From positions 109,780,469-109,844,468 of the forward strand of contig CM043951.1 in assembly GCA_014529385.2 (NCBI GenBank): a stretch of DNA of 64,000 nt. The letters run 5' to 3'. The notes below the pieces were generated by a model, which made no database searches, was not told the DNA's origin, and saw only the letters and a list, made by a program, of their open reading frames with translations. The stretch is from Adiantum capillus-veneris. Taxonomy: Eukaryota > Streptophyta > Polypodiopsida > Polypodiales > Pteridaceae. Position numbers and translations under genes: made by a program. Shown piece by piece: positions 1 to 11,665 of the stretch. Position 1 is the stretch's first letter. Each line of letters begins with the position of its first letter.

Positions 1-1975
1 GAATGATTCCTGTTAGCAAAAACTCCTCTTCTTGAGCCAAACTTTCCCGGCCATGATAAAGAGGTAAATTGGTCCTCAACACGAATAGCTCCCCAATCAT
101 GCCTTGAGCTGCTTCATGTGCTTCTCCATTTAGAGCACGTTCAATGTGTCTGATGCTCCATGCTTCAAACTTTTTTAACATGCCTTTAATTCTAAAGCAC
201 ATTTCCTTCAATGAGGTGTTCTTGCTCTTCCACACACCCAGCACTTGCTTCACCACTAACAAGGCATCACCTTTTATGCTCAACCTTCGAACCCCATGCT
301 TCAAACAAATGTGTAATCCGGCTTCCAATGTAGCATATTCAGCCTCATTGTTACTATGCGCATCCAATTTGAACCCTCTCTTGCATACTAGCTTCCCCTC
401 TGGATCATAAAGTGCTATACCCCCTGAAGCTGCATCGTGGCTCTTTCTGTATGAACCATCAAAGAACAACACATGTGCATGGCTGATCTGTGGCACTTCT
501 TCAACTACCTTTCTCACCACCTCTTCCTTAACAATAAGGGGATTCTCCTTGTAGGTCAACAATTCAGCTAGGGTAGTCCTTGTGCTATCTTCCACTAGAA
601 AAGAGAACTCAAACTCTTGCAGCTCAATTACCCATTTCTTCACCACATTTGACATGTTAGTACCATTAATTAACTGTGGCAAAAAGGCATAACTCGTCAA
701 GAAAACAAAAGGCCGTGGTAGCAAGTAATGACGAAATCGTCGACAAGCAAATATTACACTGGCCATCACTAGCTCTACTTCCGATAACTTTCTCTTCGCT
801 ACCAACTTCACTCGGCTTGCACAATACACTGGCCTCATATAATGGCTGCCCTTCCCCTTTTGCAATAGCATGGCTCGAATGGCATCATCCCCTACTAATG
901 GATTTACATAAAAAACTTTCTCCCAATCAGGAGCCTGCATGGCTGATAACCCCCCTAACACCTCTTTCACCTCTTGAAACACTTCTTCACACTTGTCATC
1001 CCATTGCAATGGATCATGCTTTGCCACTTGCTGTAATGGATAAAGAAGCTGCGAAGAAAATGGAATAAACCGTGCCATGTACTTCACTTTGTGTATAAAG
1101 GTTGCCAATTGCTTCGTACTCGTAGGTGATGGAAGAAGAATAATAGACTTAACCTTGTCTGGATCAGCCTCAATGCCATTTTCTGACACCATGTGGCCCA
1201 ATAATATCACCCTTGGCTGTGCTAGATGACATTTCTTTGGATTTAGTTGTCCTCCACATTCATCATATCGAGTCAATACCATCTGCAGCTTCTCATGGTG
1301 ATCAGCCCTACTGCTATAGACACAGAAGTCATCCATAAAAGCTTTAACACAACTACCAATGAATGGTTCCAACACCCAATTTGCTCTCTCTTGATAGAAG
1401 GAAGGTCCATTTGACAACCCAAATGGCAATACTGTGTAGCAATAGCAGCCCCATGGCGTAATAAAAGTTGTCTTTGTGCGGTCTTTAAGAGAAATCTTCA
1501 ATTGAAAATAGCCTGAAAAACCATCACACACACTGTACCTCTCATAACCTGCCACTGAATCCAAGATCTGATCGATGAATGGAAGAGGATATGGGTTCTT
1601 CTTAGTGGCTGTGTTTAAGGGTTTAAAATCCACACAAATTCTCCCCTTCCCATCCTTCTTTGGACTGACTACAACTGGACTCACCCATTCTGTGGTCTCC
1701 ACAGGGACTATGAATCCTGCCTTCAATAACTTGTCCACCTCTTCTCGCAAGGCTTCCATTTGCTCTTGACCCATCCTTCTTAACCTTTGCCGCACTGGAT
1801 TAGCTCCTTCTTTCAGCTCTATATGCATCTCTTCGCCCTTGAACCCTCTGATCTCTTCATATGAAGTAATGAACAAATCAGGAAAACTAGCCAGCATGTG
1901 CAAATATATATCCTTCTCCATAGTTGAGAGGTCTCCACTGATCATTTGTGTCATCAATTCCTGCTTCTTTGACAA
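1..1975 (-). CDS. pol of copy A: RT, RNase H and second RNase H (partial, open)
   Basis: This is the reverse transcriptase and RNase H part of the gag-pol polyprotein, which copies element RNA into cDNA in cytoplasmic particles. Reading from 1975 leftwards I find no stop over about 658 codons to the edge. RT motifs are in order: the EWVSPVV region, RICVDFKPLN, PFGLSNGPSF and the catalytic FMDD box at 1329-1340 (the family's YxDD). The gypsy RNase H follows, with a degraded-looking C-terminus. Then comes an archaeal-type RNase H beginning LFFDGSYRKS near 470, with GDALLVV near 275. A dual RNase H is the mark of the Tat lineage. The frame is continuous with gag-protease through a single TAG at 1976-1978. 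The integrase is cut off by the window. Confidence 0.88.
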   Translation of the reverse strand, partial: MSKKQELMTQMISGDLSTMEKDIYLHMLASFPDLFITSYEEIRGFKGEEMHIELKEGANPVRQRLRRMGQEQMEALREEVDKLLKAGFIVPVETTEWVSPVVVSPKKDGKGRICVDFKPLNTATKKNPYPLPFIDQILDSVAGYERYSVCDGFSGYFQLKISLKDRTKTTFITPWGCYCYTVLPFGLSNGPSFYQERANWVLEPFIGSCVKAFMDDFCVYSSRADHHEKLQMVLTRYDECGGQLNPKKCHLAQPRVILLGHMVSENGIEADPDKVKSIILLPSPTSTKQLATFIHKVKYMARFIPFSSQLLYPLQQVAKHDPLQWDDKCEEVFQEVKEVLGGLSAMQAPDWEKVFYVNPLVGDDAIRAMLLQKGKGSHYMRPVYCASRVKLVAKRKLSEVELVMASVIFACRRFRHYLLPRPFVFLTSYAFLPQLINGTNMSNVVKKWVIELQEFEFSFLVEDSTRTTLAELLTYKENPLIVKEEVVRKVVEEVPQISHAHVLFFDGSYRKSHDAASGGIALYDPEGKLVCKRGFKLDAHSNNEAEYATLEAGLHICLKHGVRRLSIKGDALLVVKQVLGVWKSKNTSLKEMCFRIKGMLKKFEAWSIRHIERALNGEAHEAAQGMIGELFVLRTNLPLYHGRESLAQEEEFLLTGII

Positions 1976-4033
1976 CTAAACCTTGGTTTGCATCAGCCCT
2001 TCAATCACTTCATAAGGCCCTTCACTTTCATCTTCAACCTCATTCGCAAATGCAACTAAACCAAACTGGTGGATTTCTTTGTCCATCAAAAGAAATGCAA
2101 CATCAGCATCCTCATCACTACTGGTAGTGCTATCACTGTCCTCATCTGTCACCGTGGAAGAGTCTTCATCACTAGACTCATCCTCATCTTCATAAAGCTC
2201 CTCTAATCGTTTCCTTGTGTCCATATTATAAAGCTTCTTGGTACCTGTCTTTCCATAGAGGCTAATCATACCATGTCACCAATCTTGAACAGCTCCCACT
2301 GCACGTAACCATGGTCTGCCCAGTATAATCGGATATGCTCCCAACCCTGCTGGCATCACATGAAAATCAACCATTGCCTTTGCATCATATGCCTCCACTT
2401 CTAAGCTCTTTACAACACCCAAGCATTTTACTTTTTGATGGTTTGCCAATCTGATCCGAAACCCTGACACCCCAGCCACTGTGAGACCCATCTTCTCAAC
2501 GCATGAGTGTGTTATGACACATATTTGGGCTCCGCCATCCACATAACCTTGTCCCAAATTTTTCCTTTTATGCGACACATCTACTATTGGACAAATGTCT
2601 GGTAGCTCGTCCATTGCTGACACCTTCACTGAACCTCTCTCTGGCTCTTTCTCCATTGGGTTAACCATCCTCTTCCACTGTCGCTTTAGCTTAGGCACCA
2701 TCTCTATAAGCTGCCCAAAAGTAACATCTGCCTTCCTGCTCGTCAGATCCTCCTTCAAGTCATAGCTTAATTGCCCATCCCCTAGTGGAAAATCTGAAAC
2801 ATGAAACTTTCGACGAGCTCTCCTTTTCCTCTTGGCCTTGACATCCTCGCCTTCATGGCTCTTTCCTTTCTTCTTACTAGGACCTGGGGCACTTCTTCCT
2901 TCCTTTTCCTCTGTGGTCCTCTTCCCAATAGGCATCACTAATGTATCCTCTAGCTTTGATGCCTTCTCCAAGGTGACTACACTTAGCACTTTTGTCTTCG
3001 CTTTTTCCTCCTGGGTCAGTCCACTGGTTCCTTCGTCTCCCTTAATTTCGATGCCATAATCATTTGACCTAGTTAGCACCTGTCTTGGCAATGGATAGAT
3101 GTCTCCCCCCATCCTTGGTGGCTTATCACATTGCGGGCTGATGTGACCCAACTCTCCACAATTATAACATGTGAACGTCTGCCTCCAAAACCTACCATTG
3201 CTTTGTCCAACACCATTCCTAGGCCTTTCTTCACCTCCTGGCTGATTTGCAAACCGCCCTCGACCTCGATTATTTCCCACTTGACCTAGCATGTTTAGGC
3301 TGAGATTCTTCATCAAATCAACCACTTGCCTCATGTCTTGCCTTAGGCCATCATCTTGCACTGCTGTAGTGACCACTGCTGGCATAACCTGAGTAGTAAC
3401 AGGAACCACTGGTTCATGATGAACGCCTGACATACGACCTTGTAAAGAGTCCATAGGCTGAAATTCAGACCTCATGGGCAAAGACTCCACCCCTAGCTGG
3501 CTCATTTTCCTCAGCTTCCACTCTTTGTTCCTTGCTACCTCTAGTGCATCTTCATATGTCCTAGGCTTCTTTAGCTCCACTCTCCAACGTATATTCTCCC
3601 AAAGACCAGCTAAGAACCTGTCCTTCTTCATCATGTCAGGCGGGGGTACCTGTGGTGCTAAGGCCTTGCACATTCGCTCCCATGCCAATGAAAACTTACG
3701 TATGTACGCATCTACTGGCTCACCTTTCTTTTGCACCAAAGCCTATATTTCTTGCCACACTTTGTCAGGATCTTCTATCTTCACAAACTCCACTCCCAAC
3801 CCATGTCGTAGATTGTCCCAACTCAACCTTACAGGTGGATCAGCCACACGCAACTTTTCTTCAAATTCTTTGGACCAAGCTCGTGCATCACTCTTCAAAT
3901 AAATTTGGAGAAGACGTAACATTTGCGCCGGTTCATGAATCTGGTTGCTAATGCAGGCAACCTCCATCTTTTCCAGAAAGTCCTCCACATCTTCATCACT
4001 TCTTCCATGAAACTCTGGATAAGAGAAAGCCAT
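1976..4033 (-). pseudogene. gag-protease of copy A, with nonsense codons
   Basis: The polyprotein starts at MAFSYPEFHG and keeps one frame, interrupted only by a TAG at 3743-3745, a TGA at 2276-2278 and the TAG at 1976-1978. Gag holds a capsid-like segment (LAWERMCKAL, WENIRWRVELKKP) and one CCHC zinc knuckle, CYNCGELGHISPQC, near 3130-3171, for RNA packaging. The conserved segment ADVTFGQLIEMVPKLKRQW precedes the protease. The protease has D-G-G in place of the common D-S/T-G at YVDGGAQI (about 2529-2548) and the flap-distal ILGRPWLRAVG. A Glu/Asp/Ser-rich linker (LEELYEDEDESSDED) joins protease to RT. Copy B reads CAA at the position of the first TAG, so that stop is a later mutation. Confidence 0.87.
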
Positions 4034-5055
4034 GGCTAGAGGACCCCTTCAAACACACGTGCAAGAACCCAAAACTTTTCACTACCCAATCCAAGAAACT
4101 TCAATAGAGCTCAGCTTTAGATGAGAACAAACACATGCACATCAAATGAGTTTTCATAGTTGATCATCGGAATTACAACAGGCAAAGGACATTCCAGGAT
4201 CTCTCTCAATCTTCTTGGCCCAAACATGAAGACTATGCGCTGCTGGAAAAAGATCTTCCTGGACACATGAACATTAATCTGAATTCTTTGAGTTAAATGA
4301 AAAGGAGTGAACTGAGGGCCATTTTGATCATCCATTAAAGCCAACCATGAAGCTCCCAAGAAAGCACACCTGTCTTATCCTCTGATTTTGCCAAAATTTC
4401 AGCAGCATAACAGCATAAAATGGCTCAAAAGACCAAAAGACCAGCCATCATAACTTGGAAAAATTTTGACAGAGTTTCCCCAAAAGTAGAGCAATGAGAA
4501 ACCAAAATATAGACTGTATCTGTATGCATAAACTGCCAACAATAGAACCCGAGCATCAAATAGGACTCACTAGTACATAGCCTATGGCAAGGTCACAAAA
4601 AGGGTGCTCCAGCTATCTGTATCACCGAAAGGATCTCTACATTTGAGAATCCCCCAGCTCAATAAAAACCTCACGGCGACCCTCACACGAAGGCTAATGC
4701 AAATCGCGTATAGTCAAGTCTCAGAAATGACTATCTTCCAGACCAAGTCTCAGAAATGGCTGGGACTGCCAAATACAACCAAGTATGGCTCCACAAATGC
4801 GTACAATGGTAGTTTCCACAAGTAACGTACAATCCAACAAACAATGCGCTCAAATAGGCGCCAAGTGATGCATACCCACAACAACTGCAAGTGACATCAC
4901 TGCTAGTATATCACTGTACTCCAACTACCTGTACCTGTGTGAATCACTTGTACTTGTACCTGTCCCTGTAACCTGTAACCTGTAATCTGCAACCTGTAAC
5001 CTGTAATCCCGAATCTCGAAGCTTGAAGCTCAAAGCAGAAGGTACTCGAAGAATA
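4034..5055 (-). other. untranslated leader of copy A
   Basis: About 1 kb between primer site and gag start, with no coding signal. It matches the leader of copy B, except that B has a 194-bp stretch twice where A has it once. It may hold the packaging signal, but nothing in the sequence proves this. Confidence 0.7.
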
Positions 5056-5073
5056 TCCTCAGTGGGGGCACCA
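5056..5073 (-). other. primer binding site of copy A
   Basis: On the minus strand the sequence TGGTGCCCCCACTGAGG begins 6 bases after the LTR end. TGG pairs with the CCA tail of a tRNA. The matching site in copy B differs by one base. I cannot name the tRNA with confidence. Confidence 0.6.
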
Positions 5074-5079
5074 AAAGAA

Positions 5080-6220
5080 TGTGAGCGGGATGAAAACACA
5101 CACAGCGCCTCTATAACGACCCGACACACACTCTTGGGAAGATACACACACACACTATGGGGCACCACTCGGCTTACACAACACACCTGGCCGAGACAGG
5201 GAACACACCTCTGGAGTGAGAGGAGAGAGACTATCCACTTGCCCACTCCACACAGACACACACACACACATACACCCAAAAAACTCAGCTCAAAAGAGGA
5301 GAATTTTTGATGTTTAGATACAATTGAGCTTGGGCCAACACCAATGTGGCAAATAGCTCACACAATATGGGTAAAATAAGCCAGATACAATCACAAACTA
5401 GAGCAGAAACTTCGCTCATAGGAGAAACTTACACAGAAAAACAGCAGGAAAAGAGTGAGGAATTTGGCAAAATGGACAGCGCCATCGCATCCGGAACGGC
5501 CCAAAACCCCAGTCTACAATGTCAAAGTGCTCAAATCCGACCTCGGATGAGCAGTTTAGGGCCAAAACAGGCTCCAAAATGGGCAAAAACACACCTGCGG
5601 CTGTTCCTCCTCTCTTCTCCACGTTTTTTCTGGTCTTCTCTCAGTTTTTTCAGTTCCCACACTTAGCTTTATTAGTTGGGCACCCTTGGTCTTTTAGATG
5701 ACCTCAAAAGGACCCCGAACAGGCCAAAAACTGACCTCGCAGTGCATAGTTGTCACCTTTTTGCATCATTCGCACACCTGGCACTCAGCTTTTTTCCAAT
5801 AATGCGTCCCGCCACCACGTGAAGTGGCCCCAAAAAGTGGTCCTAATGATGACCTTTCTGCATAACTCTCACCAGAAAACACCCACGTTGTGTCCGTCCT
5901 CATCCGCGTGCAAATATTGACCTCGTTCGCCCTCCTGACGCCACTAGATGCCATCTGATGCACCTGCTTACCTCATGTCGTCGGCCTGCGGATAGCTATC
6001 TCGAGAAGTTTTACGCGCTACCAACTCCTCATTATTGTAGAAAAAACACACTGGTACTGGTAATAGTGAAAATCGATGCACTATGTACACCCTGTCCTAC
6101 CTGTACACACGTGGGCCCCACGAAACCACCTGGCTCTGGAAAATGGGCAATCCTTTATTCGATGCACCATGCATGTGTATGTACATATGCGCAATCCCTT
6201 GCTCAAAAAAACTCCTGACA
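5080..6220 (-). repeat. 5' LTR of copy A (1,141 bp)
   Basis: On the minus strand it starts TGTCAGGAG and ends CCGCTCACA, so it has TG...CA termini. It aligns along its whole length with the solo LTR and with both LTRs of copy B. Near its end it has GT-rich runs. The hAT-1 reading frame runs straight into it, which makes a chimeric open stretch that is not a real protein. Confidence 0.92.
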
Positions 6221-8389
6221 ACGTATGAGGGCTCGGGAGGCTCGCATTGAGGCTTCAAATCCTTCTCTAGCTCCTCCAAAAGAATATCGGCCATAGATGG
6301 ATTCTCTTGTGCCATCTCCCACTCAGTGAAAGGATCTGCCTTGTGTGTGACGCTCTTGGCAAGCATGCGCAAGTTAGTGCTCACAAACACCAAATCATTG
6401 GCCCTCTGAACCCCAAGGCGATTCCTCTTCTTAGAGGCAATGTGGCTGTACACACTCCATAGTTGCTCCAAGCAACTAGTGTTACATGCTTGGCTAAGGA
6501 CATGAACAGCCAAGTGCTGCAAATGTGGGCCATCTCCTCCATAGTCCTCCCACCACAAAACCGAGCCAATCTTGTTGCGATCAAGCTGTGCATCTACACA
6601 TCCATAGGAGCCCTTCTTTTGCCTGTAGTTGAGTAGCTCACCTCTAATCTTGCGCCTAATTTCACTGCTAGGCTCAAGGCGCTCCAATGCAAGCCGCCAT
6701 CCTTTGCTCACCTCCTTGTCGGTCTCTTGACGCCTTCCTTGAAACTCAGGGTCAAGCACATAAGCTGCCGCATGAAGTGGAGAGTAGTATCCATTCCACC
6801 TCGACTCAGACAAGCCATGAATCTCTGCATACTGAACAGGGTCAGGCACAAGCTTCTCAAGTGCCGCTATCATCCGATCCATGGCTTCGTAGACTTTGCC
6901 AATGCATGGCTGCAAGCCATCCACCACTCGAAGTAGGTGTAGAATAGGCTTGACCATGGCGTCAAGAGTATTCACCTCCTCCCACCAAGCGGCGTTGTCG
7001 GCCCATTCTCGGCATTTCAATCCTACTGCTGATGTAGACTCCGGCATGGCCTGGAACTCATCACTGAGAAAGAGTCCCCTTAAGGCTCCGCCACATGTAG
7101 ACAAGCAGCCTAGCATAAGCCAATTAAATGCAAATCTTGTCTCTGAATATTTGGGCAAGGAAAAGTAGCTCCTCTTTGAGAATTCATGGCGCACTTTTTG
7201 ATGGTTTAGCACAAAGGAGACAATTCAAGAGGCGTCACCAATGGTGGGTTAAATCCATGACAAGTTCCCTATGTCCTTGAGGAGGTTATTGAGGCAATGC
7301 GCCATGAAAAATGTGACATGGATGCTGGGATACATGCCCTCATTGATAGCTCCGACTGCCCTATTTGACGCCTCTCCATCTGCAACCATACAAAGGACAT
7401 TCTCGGGGCCGGTGATCTCTATGGTGCTTGTCCACTCCGCAGCAAGCATCTCGGCGGCCTTGCCACTATCGGATGCATCATGTGACTCCACAAAGTACAT
7501 CTCCCCCTGAGAGTAGGCCACCACCCTGTGGATGGACCGCTTGCGGGTGTTGCTCCATCCATCTACAAGAAGAGAGACGCCATTGGTCTCCCACAAATCC
7601 TTTGTTGCTTGGGCCTCTTGCTTCACGGCAAGCTTCTCTTTGTCAACGAGGGTGGTGCGAAGCCTCTCCGATGAAGGTGGCACATAAGAGGAGCCATATT
7701 CCCCTATTTTCGTAACCATGGTTCGAAAGTATGGAGACCTATCCACACAAAATAGAGCATGTTGTGTTAGTATGGAGAGTTGAGAGTCGAGAAGTTATAA
7801 CCCATTATGAATACAAAATGGAAGATTGCAATGTGTATATGCCAAGGGAAACTCACCGCGAAGCATGGAAGGCAATGTGGTTGTGGAAGAAGAATCGGGC
7901 AACCGACCTATCCACCTCTTCCTTCAATTTAGGATTCCAATTTTTGTTGAGAGTGGTTTGGCGATGCAGAACGGAAGAGGACGGTGTAGATCCATGGCTC
8001 TTGAAGGTTCAAGAGATGTCGTCAAGGTTGGCTTCCCTTTGCTCTCGCGGTGTCGCCGTGGCGGAGGGATCAACGGCAACAAAACGGCCCCTCTTGGCCG
8101 CTTCCACAACCTCATACACCCTGAGCTTCTCAAGAAGATCCAACCTCTTCTCGGGAGCTACATGAGGGCAAAACTTCACCTCGTGACCGGGTTCATGAAG
8201 AAGATGAGCTCGCACTTTGTTTGAACCACCTGATCTCTTGTATGGACATAGCTTGCACGTCCATGGTCTTGCACCGCCACCTTTGCCACGCGAGCTAAAG
8301 TCGACTTCATCCCACCACAACCACGTTTGCACGGCGGGCCTCCTTCGAGAAGAAGCGGCTTGAGAAGTGGAGTTGGCTTGAGATGACAC
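6221..8389 (-). pseudogene. hAT transposase (BED finger, DUF659, hAT dimerisation domain), hAT-1
   Basis: Two exons are visible. Exon 1 (8389-7857) starts MSSQANSTSQAAS and carries a BED-type zinc finger (WTCKLCPY, then RAHLL..PGHEV). The 118-bp intron (7739-7856) has GT-AG ends, and its splice joins CG to G to give RSPYFRTMV. Exon 2 holds the DUF659 domain (SLLVDGWSN, CMVADGEASNRAVGA) and, near the end, the hAT C-terminal dimerisation motif (CLEQLWSVYSHIASKKRNRL). A TGA at 8009-8011 and stops near 7250 and 7228 break the frame. hAT-2 reads through both exon 2 positions, so they are secondary. The last coding residues are lost at the copy A insertion. The family cuts and pastes DNA in the nucleus; this copy cannot make the protein. 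Confidence 0.9.
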
Positions 8390-8931
8390 GATGGTGGACC
8401 GTAGAGAGACTCGAGAGAGTAGAGCTTAGAAGTTAAAAAAGTTAAGAGGAGAGCTTGTGTGGAGAGAGAGTAAAGGAGAGCTTCAAAGTGGGTAGAAGAG
8501 GGAGAGACTTGAGAGTGGAGACTAGAGTGTAGAGTAGTCAATGGTCATGCTTTAAGCTTGAGCAATGAGCATTGAGTAGAGAGGAAAGCATTGATGATTG
8601 AGACTTGAGTAGCTTGAGCCTTGAGCTTGAGGGAAATGGAATGAGCATTGAGACTATGAGTATTAAAATCTAAGAGGCCCAAGGGAGCCTTTATAGCCTC
8701 CCAAGGGCCAAGGCTCCAAAAATATGGCAGTTGGGGCTGCATAGATCCGTTAAAAACGGTCAAAACTGGGCAAATTTTTGAATGGACCCCGTCCGACCCC
8801 GGTCCGTCCCCCCTGCGACCCGCCCGTCAGGCCCGATTTCCATTCGTCCCTCGGCGTTCCCTTCCGTTTCCGGCCCGGTTACGGCCGTCCCCCAGCCCTA
8901 GGGCCCGTCCCCCCCGTCCCCTGTAACTATG
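8390..8931 (-). promoter_or_regulatory. 5' region of hAT-1: TATA box, leader and subterminal repeats
   Basis: On the minus strand TATAAA lies at 8689-8694, about 300 bp before the start codon. The leader between them is rich in GA and CTTGAGC-like motifs. The terminal 150 bp (8780-8931) is very GC-rich, with many GGGACGG copies, and ends at the terminal inverted repeat. Confidence 0.6.
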
Positions 8932-11665
8932 TCTACACCGTCCTCTTCCGTTCCGCATCGCCAAAGCACTCTCAATGAAAATTGGAATCCTAAATTGAAG
9001 GAAGAGGTGGATAGGTCGGTTGCGCGATTCTTCTTCTACGACCACATTGCCTTCCATGCTTCACGGTGAGTTTCCCTTGGCATATGCACATTCAATCTTC
9101 CATTTTGTATTCATAATGAGTTATAACTTCTCGACTCTCGACTCTCGACTCTCCATACTAACACAACATGCTGTATTTTGTGTGGATAGGTCTCCATACT
9201 TTCGAACCATGGTTACGAAAATAGGGGAATATGGCTCCTCTTATGTGCCACCTTCATCGGAGAGGCTTCGCACCACCCAATGTCCTTTGTATGGTTGCAG
9301 ATGGAGAGGCGTCAAATAGGGCAGCCGGATCTATCATTGAGGGCATGTATCCCAGCATCCATGTCACATTTTGCATGGCGCATTGCCTCAATAACCTCCT
9401 CAAGGACATAGGGAACTTGTCATGGATTTCACCCACCATTGGTGACGCCTCTCGAATTGTCTCCTTTGTGCTCAACCATCAAAAAGTGCGCCATGAATTC
9501 TCAAAGAGGAGCCACTTGTCCTTGCTCAAATATTCAGAGACAAAATTTGCATTCAATTGGCTTATTCTAGGCCGCTTGTCTACATGTGGCGGAGCCTTAA
9601 GGGGCCGCTTTCTCAGTGATGAGTTCCAGGCCATGTCGGAGTCTACATCAGCAGTAGGATTGAAATGCCGAGAATAGGCCGACGACGCCGCTTGGTGGGA
9701 GGAGGTGAAGACTCTTGACGCTGTCAGGAGTTTTTTGGAGCAAGGGATTGCGCATATGTACATATACATGCATGGTGCATCAAATAAAGAATTGCCCATT
9801 TTTCAGAGCCAGGTGGTTACGTGGGGCCCATATGTGTACAAGTAGGACATGGTGTACATAGTGCATCGATTTTCACTATTACCAGTACCACTGTGTTTTT
9901 TCTACTATAAGGAGCAGTTGGTAGCGCGTAAAAACTCTCGAGGAAGCTATCCGCGGGCCGACGACATGAGGTAAGCAGGTGCGTGAGATGGCATCTAGTG
10001 GCGTAAGGAGGCCGAACGGGGTCAAGACTTGCACGTGGATGAGTACGGACACAACGTGGGTGTTTTCTTGTGATACTTATGTAGAAAGTTCATCATTAGG
10101 AACACTTTTTGGGGCCACTTCACGTGGTTGCGAGACGCATTATTGAAAAGAAATGAGTGACAGGTGTGCGCATGGATGCAGCAGGGTGACAACTATGCAC
10201 TGTGAGGTCAGTTTTTGGCCTGTTCGGGGTCCGTTTGAGGTCATCTAAAAGGCCAAGGGTGCCCAACTAATAAAGCTAAGTGTGGGAACTGAAAAAAGAG
10301 AGAGAAGACTAGAAAAAACATGGAGAAGAGAGGAGGAACAGCCGCAAGTGTGTTTTTGCTGTTTTTGGAGCATTTTTTGGCCCTAAACTGCTCATCCGAG
10401 GTCGGATTTGAGCACCTTGACATTGTAGACTGGGGTTTTGGGCCGTTCCGGACGCGATGGCGCTGTCCATTTTGCCAAATTCCTCCATCTTTTTCTGTTG
10501 TTTTGGCTGTGTAAGTTTCTCCTATGAGCGAAGTTTCTACTCCAGTTTGTGATTGTATCTGGTATCTTTTACCCATATTGTGTGAGCTGTTTGCCCCATT
10601 GGTGTTGGCCCAAGCTCATTTGTATCTAAACATCAGAAATTCTCCTCTTTTGAGCTGAGTTTTTTGGCTATGTGTGTGTGTGTGTGTCTGTGTGGAGTGG
10701 GCAAGTGGATAGTCTCTCTCCTCTCACTCCAGAGGTGTGTTCCCTGTCTCGGCCAGGTGTGTTGTGTAAGCCGAGTGGTGCCCCATAGTGTGTGTGTGTA
10801 TATCCTTCCAAGAGTGTGTGTCGGGTCGTTATAGAGGCGCTGTGTGTGTTTTCATCCCGCTCACAACGCCATGGTCAAGCCTATTCTACACCTACTTCGA
10901 GTGGTGGATGGCTTGCAGCCATGCATTGGCAAAGTCTACGAAGCCATGGATCGGATTATAGAGGCACTTGAGAAGCTTGTGCCTGACCTTGTTCAGTATG
11001 CGGAGATTCATGGCTTGTGTGAGTCGAGGTGGAATGGATACTACTCTCCACTTCATGCGGCAGCTTATGTGCTTGACCCTGAGTTTCAAGGAAGGCGTCA
11101 AGAGACCGACAAGGAGGTGAGCAAAGGATGGCGGCTTGCATTGGAGCGCCTTGAGCCTAGCAATGACATTAGGCGCAAGATTAGAGACGAGCTACTCAAC
11201 TACAGGCAAAAGAAGAGCTCCTATGGATGTGTAGATGCACAGCTTGATCGCAACAAGACTGGCTCGGTTTTGTGGTAGGAGGACTATGGAGGAGACGGCC
11301 CACATTTGCAGCGCTTGGCTGTTCGTGTCCTTAGCCAAGCATGTACCACTAGTTGCTTGGAGCAACTATGGAGTGTGTACAGCCACATTGCCTCTAAGAA
11401 GAGGAATCGCCTTTGGGTTCAGAGGGCCAATGATTTGGTGTTTGTGAGCGCTAACTTGCGCATGCTTGCCTAGAGCGTCACACACAAGGCAGATCCTTTC
11501 ACTGAGTGGGAGATGGCACAAGAGAATCCATCTATGGCCGATACTCTTTTGGAGGAGCTAGAGGAGGATTTGAAGCCTCAATGCGAGCCTCCCGAGCCCT
11601 CATACGTCACTGACAACCTCGACTACAACGACGATGTGAAGATTCAGCAGGCGAGCACTTCTTGA
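8932..11665 (+). pseudogene. hAT transposase of hAT-2, split by a solo LTR
   Basis: The remaining exon 1 (EEVDRSVARFFFYDHIAFHAS) is followed by a 124-bp GT-AG intron at 9066-9189. Exon 2 lacks about 250 bp of the DUF659 domain: the sequence jumps near 9277 from PPSSERLRTT to NVLCMVADGEASN. A solo LTR splits the gene at KTLDA / MVKPILHLL. Stops lie at CRE*ADDAAW, at SVLW*EDYGG and before SVTHKADPF. Two of the three are TGG to TAG or similar G-to-A changes relative to hAT-1. The natural C-terminus is present here (DDVKIQQASTS, stop at 11663-11665) and is missing in hAT-1. The dimerisation motif CLEQLWSVYSHIASKKRNRL is intact. Confidence 0.88.
9722..10865 (+). repeat. solo LTR of the Tat-like family
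   Basis: It runs from TGTCAGGAG to CCGCTCACA, 1,144 bp, with no internal element sequence. ACGC is present on both sides (9718-9721 and 10866-10869). hAT-1, which lacks the insertion, reads CTTGACGCCATGG with a single ACGC. This proves a 4-bp target duplication and an LTR-LTR recombination that removed the body of the element. Confidence 0.95.

Larger units (their letters stand above)
1..6220 (-). mobile_element. Tat-like Ty3/gypsy retrotransposon, copy A (cut by window edge)
   Basis: Reading leftwards, the order is 5' LTR, primer site, leader, gag, protease, RT, RNase H and a second RNase H. The integrase lies beyond position 1. The whole unit aligns base by base with the complete plus-strand copy B in the right part of the window. 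It belongs to the Tat type because an archaeal-type RNase H follows the usual one and copy B shows no chromodomain. The LTR begins exactly where hAT coding sequence stops. The uninterrupted hAT-2 shows the site was ...CATACGTCAC..., which gives ACGT as the probable target duplication, but the other side is outside the window. The pol is open while copy B's is broken, so A looks like the younger copy. Confidence 0.93.
6221..8931 (-). mobile_element. hAT-1, hAT-family DNA transposon (3' end removed by copy A)
   Basis: The right boundary is a terminal repeat. Read on the minus strand the element begins CATAGTTACAGGGGACGG. hAT-2 ends, in inverted orientation, with nearly the same bases. The next 150 bp is packed with GGGACGG/CGGGAC-like motifs, typical of subterminal transposase-binding sites. 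Directly beyond the terminus lies exon 1 sequence of hAT-2, so hAT-1 probably jumped into hAT-2. The 8 bases TCTACACC at 8932-8939 would then be the target duplication, and its partner would be left of the window. Confidence 0.82.

Noticed and set aside
6097-7212. 371-codon minus-strand frame as one protein
   Set aside because: The last 41 codons are LTR sequence of copy A, joined to hAT coding sequence only by the insertion.
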